Shown: positions 1-7,815 of the stretch, piece by piece
Numbering within the stretch: the first letter of the stretch is position 1
Layout of the letters: each line of letters begins with the position of its first letter
NCBI RefSeq assembly: GCF_008710705.1
Contig: NZ_VYRZ01000001.1
Coordinates: 620,001-684,000, forward strand
Source of the DNA: Microbacterium radiodurans
GTDB lineage: Bacteria > Actinomycetota > Actinomycetes > Actinomycetales > Microbacteriaceae
Length of the DNA: 64,000 nt
Direction: 5' to 3'
Made by a program: the position numbers and the translations under genes
The notes under the pieces: model-generated
What the model saw: only the letters and a program-made list of their open reading frames with translations
Databases searched by the model: none
Told to the model about the DNA's origin: nothing

Positions 1-808
1 GTTCCTGCGCATCGCGCCCGAGCTGTTCCTCAAGCGAGCGGTCGTCGGCGGCATCGATCGCGTCTTCGAGATCAACCGCAACTTCCGGAACGAAGGCGCC
101 GACTCGACGCACAGTCCCGAGTTCGCGATGCTCGAGGCCTACCAGTCGTACAGCGACTACAACGGCATCGCCGACCTGACCCAGGAGCTGATCCAGAACG
201 CCGCGGTCGCCGTCGCAGGATCGACCACCGTCACGTGGGCCGATGGTACGGAGTTCGACCTCGGCGGGCAGTGGGACCGCATCTCGATGTACGACTCGCT
301 GTCGGATGCGGCCGGCCGGGCCATCACGCCCGAGACTCCGCTCGACGAGCTTCAGGCGCTCGCCGCGGAGGTGGGCGTCGTCGTGCCCGAGAAGGTGGCG
401 ACGCACGGCAAGCTCGTCGAGGAGCTGTGGGAGCACTTCGTCAAGGGCGGCCTCGAGCGGCCGACGTTCGTGATGGACTTCCCGGTCGACACGAGCCCGC
501 TCGTGCGAGAGCACCGCAGCATCCCGGGCGTCGTCGAGAAGTGGGACCTCTACGTCCGCGGTTTCGAGCTGGCCACCGGATACTCCGAGCTCGTCGACCC
601 CGTCATCCAGCGCGAGCGCTTCGTCGAGCAGGCGAAGCTCGCCGCGCGCGGCGACGACGAGGCCATGCGCGTCGACGAGGAGTTCCTCCGTGCCCTCGAG
701 CACGGGATGCCGCCCACCGGCGGTATGGGGATGGGCATCGACCGCCTCCTCATGGCGATCACCGGGCTCGGCATCCGCGAGACCATCCTGTTCCCGCTCG
801 TGAAGTAG
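1..808 (+). CDS. lysS: Lysyl-tRNA synthetase, class II (3' part)
   Basis: The frame is open from the left edge, so only the last 268 codons are present. The enzyme charges tRNA-Lys with lysine in the cytoplasm. Visible class II signatures are motif 2 (FRNEG near fragment residue 29) and motif 3 ([11 protein letters not shown] near residue 242), with the substrate-pocket segments RVFEINRNF and TGYSELVDP. This is the C-terminal catalytic core; the anticodon-binding OB fold lies outside the window. A GC-rich hairpin follows the stop directly. Family assignment is secure, and LysS is favoured over the related AsnRS/AspRS by the spacing and sequence around motif 3. Confidence 0.96.
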   Translation, partial: FLRIAPELFLKRAVVGGIDRVFEINRNFRNEGADSTHSPEFAMLEAYQSYSDYNGIADLTQELIQNAAVAVAGSTTVTWADGTEFDLGGQWDRISMYDSLSDAAGRAITPETPLDELQALAAEVGVVVPEKVATHGKLVEELWEHFVKGGLERPTFVMDFPVDTSPLVREHRSIPGVVEKWDLYVRGFELATGYSELVDPVIQRERFVEQAKLAARGDDEAMRVDEEFLRALEHGMPPTGGMGMGIDRLLMAITGLGIRETILFPLVK

Positions 809-862
809 GCGGGGTGGGGCGACGGCGTCGCCTCCTCCTCGCTCCGGACGCCCCACCGCGCC
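809..862 (+). terminator. Hairpin after lysS
   Basis: Arms of about 13 bp (GCGGGGTGGGGCG against CGCCCCACCGCGC, one mismatch) begin one base after the lysS stop and enclose about 27 nt. There is no U-tract, as is common in high-GC actinobacteria. Confidence 0.55.
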
Positions 863-921
863 GTCCACAATCGGTCCGTGCCGCCGGGGGTGGCGCCGGC
901 GATCCGGCCAGTCTGGTCGCC

Positions 922-2094
922 ATGACCACGACCGTTTCCGCCGCGGGTGCCGCGCACTTCCTGTCCCTCGTTCCGCTGATGCTCGGCTTCACCCCGACCG
1001 ACAGCCTCGTCATCGTCCCCTTCGCCGGGTCGACGAGCCTCGGCGCGCTGCGCGTCGATCTGGCCGAGGACGAGGATCGCGATCTCGGCAGCCGCGCGTC
1101 CACCGTGCTCGGGATGGTCTGCCGCATCCCCGATGCGACGGGACTCGCGGCCATCGCGTACTCACCCCGATCGGCAGCTGCGGCGCTGCCGGGCGCACCG
1201 CAGCTGCGAGAGATCCGCCTCGCCGCGGAGGCGTGCGGGATCCGCGTCGTCGACCTGCTCACCGTCGCGAGTGACGGCTGGGGGTCGCACCTGGGGCCCG
1301 AGACGCCCGCGCGCGGCCGACCGCTGCGCGAGATCGACGCGGCGCGCCGCGGCGATGCGGTCGCACGCCGGGCGGCTGCGCGCCGACCGCCGCGCGGCGA
1401 CCAGGCATCGGGGTCGCGGCTGCCCGGCTACAGCAGCCCCGACCGCCGGGCCGTCGCAGCGGCGCTCGAGTCGGTGAACGTCGCGGCGGAGGCGGTCCGC
1501 GGCATCCTCAGCCTCTCCGGAGGGGGCATCGCGCCGACGGCCCTCGCGACGGTGCTCGAGCTGGACGACCCGCCCGAGCTCTTCGAGAACGCGCTCGATC
1601 TGGCCCTGCCCGGCGTCGCTCCGGCCGACCTGCACTCCTCCGATCCCGACCTGCTGCGGATCGCGCTGCTCATCTGGTGCCTGGCCCGGCCGTCGCTGCG
1701 CGACATCGCGCTCGTGCAATGGGTCCTCGGTCGCGACGGCGGCGATGATGCCCTGGTGGCGCAGCAGGGCTGGGAGGACGGCGAGGCGTACCCCGAGCAC
1801 CTCGCTGCCGTCGTGTGGGGCGACGGCGAGAGACCCGATCCGGTGCGCCTCGAGCGCGCGCTCGAGCTCGTGCGCCACCTCGCCTCGCTCGCCGGCCGCG
1901 CCGAGCGTCCCGGCCCGCTCGCGCTGTGCGCCTGGCTCTCGTGGGCGCTCGGGCGCTCGACGCACGCCGACCGGTACGCGCGACGCGCCCTCGAGATCGA
2001 CCCCGATCACGGTCTCGCCGAGATCATCCTGACCTTCGTGCAGAACGGACATCTGCCCGACTGGGCGTTCCGCGCCCGGCGCACCGTACGATAG
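922..2094 (+). CDS. DUF4192 domain protein
   Basis: A 390-residue cytoplasmic protein of unknown function from the DUF4192 family, which is common in actinobacteria. The N-terminus has the family signature (LVPLMLGFTPTDSLV, residues 15-29) and the C-terminus has the usual helical segment ending in HLPDWAF. The ATG was chosen because family similarity begins there; the same frame stays open well upstream but is only a shadow of lysS. Residues about 130-170 are arginine-rich and low in complexity. The gene runs almost directly into the next small gene (4-nt gap), so the two may be cotranscribed. No reaction can be assigned. Confidence 0.85.
   Translation: MTTTVSAAGAAHFLSLVPLMLGFTPTDSLVIVPFAGSTSLGALRVDLAEDEDRDLGSRASTVLGMVCRIPDATGLAAIAYSPRSAAAALPGAPQLREIRLAAEACGIRVVDLLTVASDGWGSHLGPETPARGRPLREIDAARRGDAVARRAAARRPPRGDQASGSRLPGYSSPDRRAVAAALESVNVAAEAVRGILSLSGGGIAPTALATVLELDDPPELFENALDLALPGVAPADLHSSDPDLLRIALLIWCLARPSLRDIALVQWVLGRDGGDDALVAQQGWEDGEAYPEHLAAVVWGDGERPDPVRLERALELVRHLASLAGRAERPGPLALCAWLSWALGRSTHADRYARRALEIDPDHGLAEIILTFVQNGHLPDWAFRARRTVR
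2087..2092 (+). promoter_or_regulatory. TACGAT -10 box, leaderless type
   Basis: TACGAT ends 6 nt before the GTG of the small membrane protein gene. It lies inside the last codons of the DUF4192 gene. Confidence 0.5.
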
Positions 2095-2098
2095 ACCC

Positions 2099-2290
2099 GT
2101 GGACGAATACGTGGGCGCGGTCATCTGGGCGCTGCTGCCCACCCTGGTGGTCTCGGTCCTGTTCGTCTTCGTGCTCCGCAGCATCCTCCGGATGGACCGC
2201 ACCGAGCGGCGTGTCTACGCCAAGATCGAGGCCGAGGAGCGCGCCGCGCGCGGTCTCGACGCCCGCGCCGCCGACGGTTCGACCGCCTGA
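2099..2290 (+). CDS. Small single-span membrane protein
   Basis: A 63-residue protein starting with GTG. Residues about 5-28 form one hydrophobic helix (GAVIWALLPTLVVSVLFVFV), followed by a charged cytoplasmic tail rich in Arg and Glu and a short Ala-rich end. This resembles small actinobacterial proteins often annotated as hypothetical lysyl-tRNA synthetase neighbours; I know of no function. A TACGAT box just before the start suggests a leaderless transcript. The next gene (cardiolipin synthase) begins 16 nt after the stop, so co-expression with a membrane-lipid enzyme is plausible. Confidence 0.7.
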   Translation: MDEYVGAVIWALLPTLVVSVLFVFVLRSILRMDRTERRVYAKIEAEERAARGLDARAADGSTA

Positions 2291-2306
2291 GCGTCGGCGT
2301 GACCAC

Positions 2307-3782
2307 GTGACGCTGGAGTTCCCGACCTTCGAGCTCCCGACGTGGTGGCTGTACCTCGTCTTCGTCCTCGACCTCGTCATCCGCATCGCGGCGATCATCG
2401 TCGTGCCGCGCAACCGCCGCCCCACCGCGGCGATGGCCTGGCTGCTGGCGATCTACTTCATCCCGTTCGTCGGGGTGGTGCTCTTCCTGGTCATCGGCAA
2501 TCCTCGGCTGCCGCGCAAACGTCGACGGATGCAGCGGCAGATCAACCAGTACATCCGCGAGACCAGCGAAGGTCTCGACTTCGGAACGCTCCGGCCCGAC
2601 GCACCCGAGTGGTTCACCTCGGCCGTCACCCTCAACCGCAACCTCGGCGCGATGCCGCTCTCGGGCGACAACGCCGCGGAGCTCATCTCGGACTACGAGG
2701 AGAGCATCCGGCGGATGGCGGAGGAGGTGCGCGCGGCGAAGAACTACGTCCACGTCGAGTTCTACATCCTGCAGTCCGACAAGACGACCGACGTCTTCTT
2801 CCGCGCCCTCGAGGATGCCGCTGCGCGGGGCGTCACGGTCCGCGTGCTGCTGGACTACTGGGCCAATCGCGGCAAGCCGTTCTACCGGGCGACGGTCGAC
2901 CGGCTGACGGCGATGGGCGCCGACTGGCACCACATGCTGCCGGTGCAGCCGCTGCGCGGCAAGTACCAGCGGCCCGACCTGCGCAACCACCGCAAGCTCG
3001 TCGTCGTCGACGGCAAGATCGCCTTCACCGGATCGCAGAACATGACCGACTCGACCTACAACCTGCGCAAGAACATCAAGCGCGGGCTGCACTGGGTCGA
3101 CCTCATGGTGCGCATCCAGGGTCCCGTGGTGGCGAGCATCGACGCGGTGTTCCTCTCGGACTGGTACAGCGAGACCGAGGAGGCGCTGACGGAGGACGTC
3201 GGCCTCTTCGACGTCGCGCCGGGGCCGGGCGACCTCGACTGCCAGATCATCCCGTCGGGTCCGGGGTTCGAGTTCCAGAACAATCTGAAGCTGTTCACCG
3301 CCCTGCTCTTCGCCGCTCAGCACCGGGTCATCATCGTGAGTCCCTACTTCGTACCCGACGAGGGCCTGCTGCTTGCGGTGCAGACCGCGTGCCAGCGCGG
3401 CCTGCAGGTCGAGCTGTTCGTGTCGGAGGAGGGCGACCAGGCGATGGTCTACCACGCGCAGCGCAGCTACTACGAGGCGCTGCTGCGGGCCGGCGTGAAG
3501 ATCTGGATGTACCGGCGGCCCTACATCCTCCACACCAAGAGCCTCACGATCGACGACGACGTGGCGATCATCGGGTCGAGCAACATGGACATGCGCTCCT
3601 TCGGTCTGAACCTCGAGATCTCGATGCTCGTGCGCGGCGAGGAGTTCATCGAGCAGATGCGCGAGGTCGAGGACCGGTACCGGTCGCTCTCGCGCGAGCT
3701 GACCCTCGAGCAGTGGATGAAGCAGCCGCTCCGCTCGACCGTTCTCGACAATCTCGCCCGGCTCACCTCCGCTCTGCAGTGA
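2307..3782 (+). CDS. cls: Cardiolipin synthase (phospholipase D type)
   Basis: A 491-residue membrane enzyme that joins two phosphatidylglycerol molecules to give cardiolipin and glycerol. Two N-terminal transmembrane helices (about residues 12-30 and 40-62) are followed by two phospholipase D domains, each with a complete HKD motif: NHRKLVVVDGK with His near residue 227, and HTKSLTIDDD with His near residue 409, each followed by GSxN. The GTG start is the first in-frame start that keeps the first helix intact; the frame is open far upstream but overlaps the DUF4192 gene. Length fits bacterial Cls enzymes. Expression could be shared with the small membrane protein upstream. Confidence 0.93.
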   Translation: MTLEFPTFELPTWWLYLVFVLDLVIRIAAIIVVPRNRRPTAAMAWLLAIYFIPFVGVVLFLVIGNPRLPRKRRRMQRQINQYIRETSEGLDFGTLRPDAPEWFTSAVTLNRNLGAMPLSGDNAAELISDYEESIRRMAEEVRAAKNYVHVEFYILQSDKTTDVFFRALEDAAARGVTVRVLLDYWANRGKPFYRATVDRLTAMGADWHHMLPVQPLRGKYQRPDLRNHRKLVVVDGKIAFTGSQNMTDSTYNLRKNIKRGLHWVDLMVRIQGPVVASIDAVFLSDWYSETEEALTEDVGLFDVAPGPGDLDCQIIPSGPGFEFQNNLKLFTALLFAAQHRVIIVSPYFVPDEGLLLAVQTACQRGLQVELFVSEEGDQAMVYHAQRSYYEALLRAGVKIWMYRRPYILHTKSLTIDDDVAIIGSSNMDMRSFGLNLEISMLVRGEEFIEQMREVEDRYRSLSRELTLEQWMKQPLRSTVLDNLARLTSALQ

Positions 3783-3871
3783 TCCGCCGGTTCCGGCCGA
3801 CCCCGGCGGAACTCCGGTGAGACGGAAGCCGCGGTCGTGACACTGTGGGGGTGAACCGGAAGGATCGACTC

Positions 3872-4618
3872 ATGCCCACGACACGAATCGCCGCAGCATC
3901 CGCCCTCGCGCTGTTCGCCGCCCTCGCCCTCGCCGGCTGCGCCACGACCCCCGGGGGCGGCGCCGCCGTCCCCTCGGATCCGTCGTCGCCGACCGCGTCG
4001 CCGTCGGAGGGCGGTGCTGCGGACGACAGCGAGCTGGATGCCGCGTGGCTCTCGGGCGGCCAGGGATTCGGGCTCGTCACGTGGGGCAGCTCGACGTGCC
4101 TGCCGACGGTGGGGGAGGTCACGGCATCCGGTCAGACCGTCACGGTCGAACTCGTCGACCCGCAGGACCGGATGTGCACGATGGACTACGTCCCGCGGGC
4201 GTCGTACGTCGCGCTCCCCGCCGGGGTCGACGCGACGCAGGAGGTCGAGATCGCCGTGACCGGCGGGACGTATCGCGGCGACACCGACCTCGACGGGCTT
4301 GCGGAGGCCGTGCCGCCCGCGACGGGCGACGAGGCGGACTTCGCGGCCAGCGCCGGGTGGTTCGGCGACGGCGGCATCGTCCTGCTGACCTACGGCTCGT
4401 CCAGCTGCCCGCCGGTGTTCGCGTCGGTCGAGGTGTCCGGCGCCGAGGTGCAGGCCAGCATCGCCGAACCGCCGGCCGACCAGGTGTGCACCGCCGATTA
4501 CGCCCCGCAGCTGAGCGTGCTGCAGGTCGAGGCGACGGACCCCCGTCCCGCCGAGCTCGTCCTCCTCTCGCCGCCGGCGCAGGGCGCCGACCCGCAGCGC
4601 ATCGCCATCCTCGCCTGA
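3872..4618 (+). CDS. Lipoprotein with duplicated Cys-containing module
   Basis: A 248-residue predicted lipoprotein. The signal peptide ends in a lipobox (LALAGC, Cys about residue 23), followed by a Gly/Ser/Pro/Thr linker. The mature part holds two related modules of about 90 residues, each with WGSSTC/YGSSSC then CTMDY/CTADY, so each probably has one disulfide. The ATG is preceded by GGAAGGA at good spacing; a GTG 27 nt upstream is less likely. It stands alone between cardiolipin synthase and a convergent gene. Similar short actinobacterial lipoproteins exist, but I know of no function. Confidence 0.85.
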   Translation: MPTTRIAAASALALFAALALAGCATTPGGGAAVPSDPSSPTASPSEGGAADDSELDAAWLSGGQGFGLVTWGSSTCLPTVGEVTASGQTVTVELVDPQDRMCTMDYVPRASYVALPAGVDATQEVEIAVTGGTYRGDTDLDGLAEAVPPATGDEADFAASAGWFGDGGIVLLTYGSSSCPPVFASVEVSGAEVQASIAEPPADQVCTADYAPQLSVLQVEATDPRPAELVLLSPPAQGADPQRIAILA

Positions 4619-4637
4619 CCCGGGTCGCGCCCAGCCG

Positions 4638-4711
4638 GCGCCGAGACAGGCGATCGCCCCGGGGCAGGACGCTTCACGCCGCGGCATCCTGTCTCCGGTA
4701 GTTCGCCTGCA
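4638..4711. repeat. 74-bp hairpin repeat, copy A
   Basis: About 90% identical to a 74-bp copy at 5912-5985, same length and same orientation. Its core (4643-4695) is closed by inverted 8-mers GAGACAGG and CCTGTCTC. It lies between convergent genes, about 60 nt after the stop of the minus-strand membrane protein gene, where it may end or stabilise transcripts. Confidence 0.85.
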
Positions 4712-4772
4712 TCGACCGTGCCGCGAGCCGGGGGCTGCGAGGTGGAGCGGTCGCGTTCGGATGCTGCTGGGC

Positions 4773-5828
4773 TCAGCCGTAGGCGATCGGGAGGTCCTCG
4801 TCGGCGCGTGGCGGTTTCGCGATCAGCCGCGCCGCGTCCTCACGGCCGACGTGGGTGGGGAAGTTGTACCGGGAGAATCGGCCCTCGGGGTCTTCCGGGG
4901 CTCGAGGCACCTCGATCGAGGACGCGTGCACGACGCGCGCGACGAGCTCGCGCTCGTCGGGTGTCATGACGAGTCGGTCGCGTCGACGTACCGGCAACGG
5001 GACCCGTCGTCCATCGGAGGTCGCGAGGGTGAGGAAGACCGTCCGCGGTGAGCCCGGCCATACGCGCATCGCGGACACCTGGGCCGATACGAGGTCGGCC
5101 CAGACGATTTCGTCGTCCCGGATCCGGATGAGGCTGCGCCGCTCGTCGACCCAGACCTCCGGGTACCTGCGGAATGCCCAGGCGGCGCCGCCGACCAGCA
5201 CGCCCATCGCCACGGCTGCGCTCACGACGAACCCGACCGCGCGCCCGCCCGCCAGTTCGCCCGGCAGCCGAACCACCTGGAGGAGCAGGTACGCGACGAG
5301 CACGAGCACGGGCGCGCTGTACAGCGCGATGGTGACGGGATCCCGTCGGCTGACCCGTCGCCAGCCGGAATCGTCGGACGAGTCCGCTCCGAGGGCGGGT
5401 TCCGTATCGCCGTCCGGGAGGCTGCGCGAGCGCCCGAACCGGATCAGGGTCACGCCGGTGATGATCCCCGCAGCCGTCACGATCGTCAGGCTGACCGACG
5501 CCGGACCGAGGCCGCCGACGACGGTCGCGACCGCCACCATCGTCAGCGATCCGAGCGAGCTCACGATGACGACGAAGCCGGTGACGAGGGCGGTCCGGCG
5601 TGAGCGCCGGATGCGGACCGCGGCGTCCGGTTCGACGGCCGCGGGTTCCGCACCCCACGTCGTGCGGGTCGTGCAGGCGACCCCGAGTCCCACGCCCGCC
5701 ATCGAGGCGCTCAGAACGACGGCGGCGACCAAGCCCCACCACCCCGATGTCGTGAGGAACGCCGCCGCCGCGACTCCCGCGACGACGGATGCCGTGATCA
5801 GCGTCGCTCCGGCTCGCCTCGGACTCAT
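4773..5828 (-). CDS. Multi-span membrane protein of unknown function
   Basis: A 351-residue protein with six probable membrane helices in three pairs (roughly residues 10-50, 80-125 and 170-220), separated by charged loops, and a soluble C-terminal domain of about 130 residues beginning RYPEVWVDE. The beta-rich pattern after the last helix resembles a PH-like or YdbS/DUF-type membrane-associated domain, but this is weak. ATG at 5828 is preceded by AGGAGG with a 4-nt spacer; an ATG 27 nt upstream lacks a ribosome site. The gene is monocistronic and lies between the two copies of the 74-bp hairpin repeat. Confidence 0.75.
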   Translation of the reverse strand: MSPRRAGATLITASVVAGVAAAAFLTTSGWWGLVAAVVLSASMAGVGLGVACTTRTTWGAEPAAVEPDAAVRIRRSRRTALVTGFVVIVSSLGSLTMVAVATVVGGLGPASVSLTIVTAAGIITGVTLIRFGRSRSLPDGDTEPALGADSSDDSGWRRVSRRDPVTIALYSAPVLVLVAYLLLQVVRLPGELAGGRAVGFVVSAAVAMGVLVGGAAWAFRRYPEVWVDERRSLIRIRDDEIVWADLVSAQVSAMRVWPGSPRTVFLTLATSDGRRVPLPVRRRDRLVMTPDERELVARVVHASSIEVPRAPEDPEGRFSRYNFPTHVGREDAARLIAKPPRADEDLPIAYG

Positions 5829-5911
5829 CGCGCCTCCTCTGCCCGCGACCTGCATACCCGGAGGGGGCGGCCGCGGTCCAGACCTTGCGCGCGTCGGCGT
5901 GGCGATGGCGC

Positions 5912-5985
5912 GCGCCGGGACAGGCGTTCGCCCCGAGGCAGGACGCTTCCCGCCGCGGCATCCTGTCTCCGCCGGTTCGCCTGCA
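5912..5985. repeat. 74-bp hairpin repeat, copy B
   Basis: Second copy of the repeat at 4638-4711. The core (5917-5969) has GGGACAGG against CCTGTCTC, which would pair with one G-U in RNA. It lies about 55-70 nt downstream of the XRE regulator gene, the same relative position that copy A has to its own upstream gene. Confidence 0.85.
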
Positions 5986-6038
5986 GCCGCGGTTCCAGGA
6001 CCGCGCCGGGCGGCCGGCGCAGGCGAGCGGCGCGGGGG

Positions 6039-6269
6039 TCAGTCCGCGCGGACGAGGAGGTCGCCGATCTCGCAGTCCAGGGCGCGGCAGATCGCCGAGA
6101 GGGTCGAGTAGCGGATGGCGCGGGCTCGGTCGTTCTTCAACACCGAGAGGTTCACCACTGAGACGCCGACCATCTCGGACAGGCGGGTGAGGGTCATCCC
6201 GCGCTCGGCGAGCAGCTCATCGAGGCGGCAGTGGACGCCGCTCGGGCCTTCTTCGTCTGCGGGGCTCAC
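6039..6269 (-). CDS. Small XRE-family (Cro/C1-like) regulator
   Basis: A 76-residue DNA-binding protein, essentially one helix-turn-helix domain (LDELLAERGMTLTRLSEMVG, then VNLSVLKNDRARAIRYSTL). The ending EIGDLL is typical of the small regulators found beside DUF2975 genes, such as Bacillus YozG. Its GTG start overlaps the stop of the DUF2975 gene by GTGA, so translation is probably coupled. As last gene of a three-gene operon it likely represses its own promoter; a candidate operator sits before the first gene. Confidence 0.88.
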   Translation of the reverse strand: MSPADEEGPSGVHCRLDELLAERGMTLTRLSEMVGVSVVNLSVLKNDRARAIRYSTLSAICRALDCEIGDLLVRAD

Positions 6270-6880
6270 ACCAGGCCTTCCGTGTCGCGCTGCAGGCGCA
6301 CGCCGCGTCGGAATGCGACCGCGATGAGGCCGATGGTCACACCGACCGCCCATACCGGCGCCCATTGCCAGAAGTCGAGGAAGTGCAGCGGCTCCACCTC
6401 GCCGACGCCCAGAGCGGTGAGGATGCCGTTGCGCCCGACGTTCTCGAGGATGAGCACGACGAATCCTCCGCCGACCAGCGCCCACCCGATGACGTCGAAA
6501 GCGCGAGCGGTCGCCGGGACGAAGAACCGTCCGCGCAAGAAGCTGCGTGCCACGTACATCACGGCGGCGATGACGGCGAGGCACGTGATGCCCCACACCA
6601 CGATCGAGCCCGCGAGCGCGGCTGCGGTGCCGCCGTCGACCTCGGGCGCGATGACGAGGGCGTTCTGCACGATGCCGTCGACGTACCCCGTGCCCGACCC
6701 GACGGAGGCGGAGAACGGTTCGTCGTCGATGTCGATCCGCCAGGCGACGCCCGCCTCTCGAAAGACGTCGAGGAAGCGCGCGACGACTGTCAGGACGACG
6801 GTGATCGCCGCGCCGGTGCCGAGCAGGAGGACCGTGATCGCGTCGGCGGCATCCGAGCGGGGTCCGCGGGTGAGTGTCAT
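6266..6880 (-). CDS. DUF2975 membrane protein, paralog 2
   Basis: A 204-residue protein with four predicted membrane helices, ending in RLQRDTEGLV. The Asp-Thr-(Glu)-Gly/Leu-Val ending matches the conserved C-terminus of DUF2975. The function is unknown, but the family is almost always next to a small XRE regulator, as here. Its ATG overlaps the stop of the upstream paralog (TGATG). A periplasmic loop after helix 1 (GVAWRIDIDDEPFSAS) is the most polar segment and may face the outside. Confidence 0.85.
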   Translation of the reverse strand: MTLTRGPRSDAADAITVLLLGTGAAITVVLTVVARFLDVFREAGVAWRIDIDDEPFSASVGSGTGYVDGIVQNALVIAPEVDGGTAAALAGSIVVWGITCLAVIAAVMYVARSFLRGRFFVPATARAFDVIGWALVGGGFVVLILENVGRNGILTALGVGEVEPLHFLDFWQWAPVWAVGVTIGLIAVAFRRGVRLQRDTEGLV

Positions 6881-7656
6881 CACACCAGTCCTTCCGTGTC
6901 TCGTTCGAGTCGAGAGCCGTACCGGAACACCGCGGCCAGCGCGGCGAGGCCCAGTCCGGCAGCGATCGGCCAGAACGGGAGAGTGACGTTGAGTGTCGCT
7001 TCCGGCCACCACGCGAACGGATCGTCGATTCCGGGGATCTCGGTCCACTGCGCGCTTCCCCGGGCGAACAGTTCCTGCGATGCCATGCTGCCGGCGAGGT
7101 CCGAGAGCACCTGAGCGGCGGTGCCGCCGGCGGCGACGATGACGGCGGTCGCCATGGTCACGCGCACGATGATGCGATCGAAGGCGCGTCGGGCGAGCAG
7201 CTGGAAGCACGCGACGGCGATGAGCGCCGCGATCGCGGTGGGAATGAGCGTCCACAACGCCTGCCCGGCGGTCCAGAGCCCGCGCGCGAGCGGGCTGATC
7301 CCCGCAACGTCGACCTCGGCGACCATGAAGCCGCCACCGGCGACCTCGGCCGTCGGGCCCGCGTCGATCGTGACGCCCGGGAGCAGGTCGGGCCAGAACG
7401 GCGCGACCGGAACGCTCATGCGCGGCGCGTCTGCGGCGAGATTCTGAATCACCGAGATGACCGCCCCGAGCAGGCCGAATGCCGCCCAGGCGGCAGACAG
7501 GGTGAGCGCGAGGCTCACGACGGGAGAAGGGTCGCCACGGCGACGGGCGCGGGCCGCGGCGGCGACGAGGAGTGCGATGGCCACGACGAGAGCGGCCGCA
7601 GCAATCCACACGATCGGGCCGATGGTCCAGAGGCTCAGCATTCGAGAACGCTCCAT
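6880..7656 (-). CDS. DUF2975-like membrane protein, paralog 1
   Basis: A 258-residue protein with about five membrane helices, ending RLERDTEGLV, nearly the same C-terminus as the next gene, so the two are tandem paralogs that have diverged strongly elsewhere. It is longer than usual for DUF2975 because of an extra N-terminal helix and a large extracytoplasmic loop (about residues 80-125). Start choice is uncertain: ATG at 7656 directly follows a TATCGATA palindrome, while a later ATG (7641) is preceded by GGAG. First gene of the operon with the second paralog and the XRE regulator. Confidence 0.78.
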   Translation of the reverse strand: MERSRMLSLWTIGPIVWIAAAALVVAIALLVAAAARARRRGDPSPVVSLALTLSAAWAAFGLLGAVISVIQNLAADAPRMSVPVAPFWPDLLPGVTIDAGPTAEVAGGGFMVAEVDVAGISPLARGLWTAGQALWTLIPTAIAALIAVACFQLLARRAFDRIIVRVTMATAVIVAAGGTAAQVLSDLAGSMASQELFARGSAQWTEIPGIDDPFAWWPEATLNVTLPFWPIAAGLGLAALAAVFRYGSRLERDTEGLV

Positions 7657-7657
7657 A

Positions 7658-7677
7658 TCGATAGTCGTTGTTATCGA
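7658..7677. promoter_or_regulatory. Candidate operator of the DUF2975-XRE operon
   Basis: Inverted repeat TCGATA-N8-TATCGA next to the first gene of the operon, with an overlapping TATCGATA palindrome. This AT-richer patch stands out against the surrounding GC-rich DNA. Binding by the operon's own XRE regulator is inferred. Confidence 0.45.
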
Positions 7678-7815
7678 CAAACGTTATGCTTCGGTCCGGC
7701 CGACCGCAACCCCGCCGGACGCTATGCCGACGGCGAACACGGGCATACCCGCATCCCCGCCTGGTTACTCTCTTTCGTATGCGCCCGGACTCGCGGCGCT
7801 CGAAGGAGGCTGACG

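Noticed and set aside
4638..5985. Composite transposon formed by the two 74-bp repeats
   Set aside because: There is no transposase, no target duplication that I can see, and the gene between them has the same base and codon use as its neighbours.
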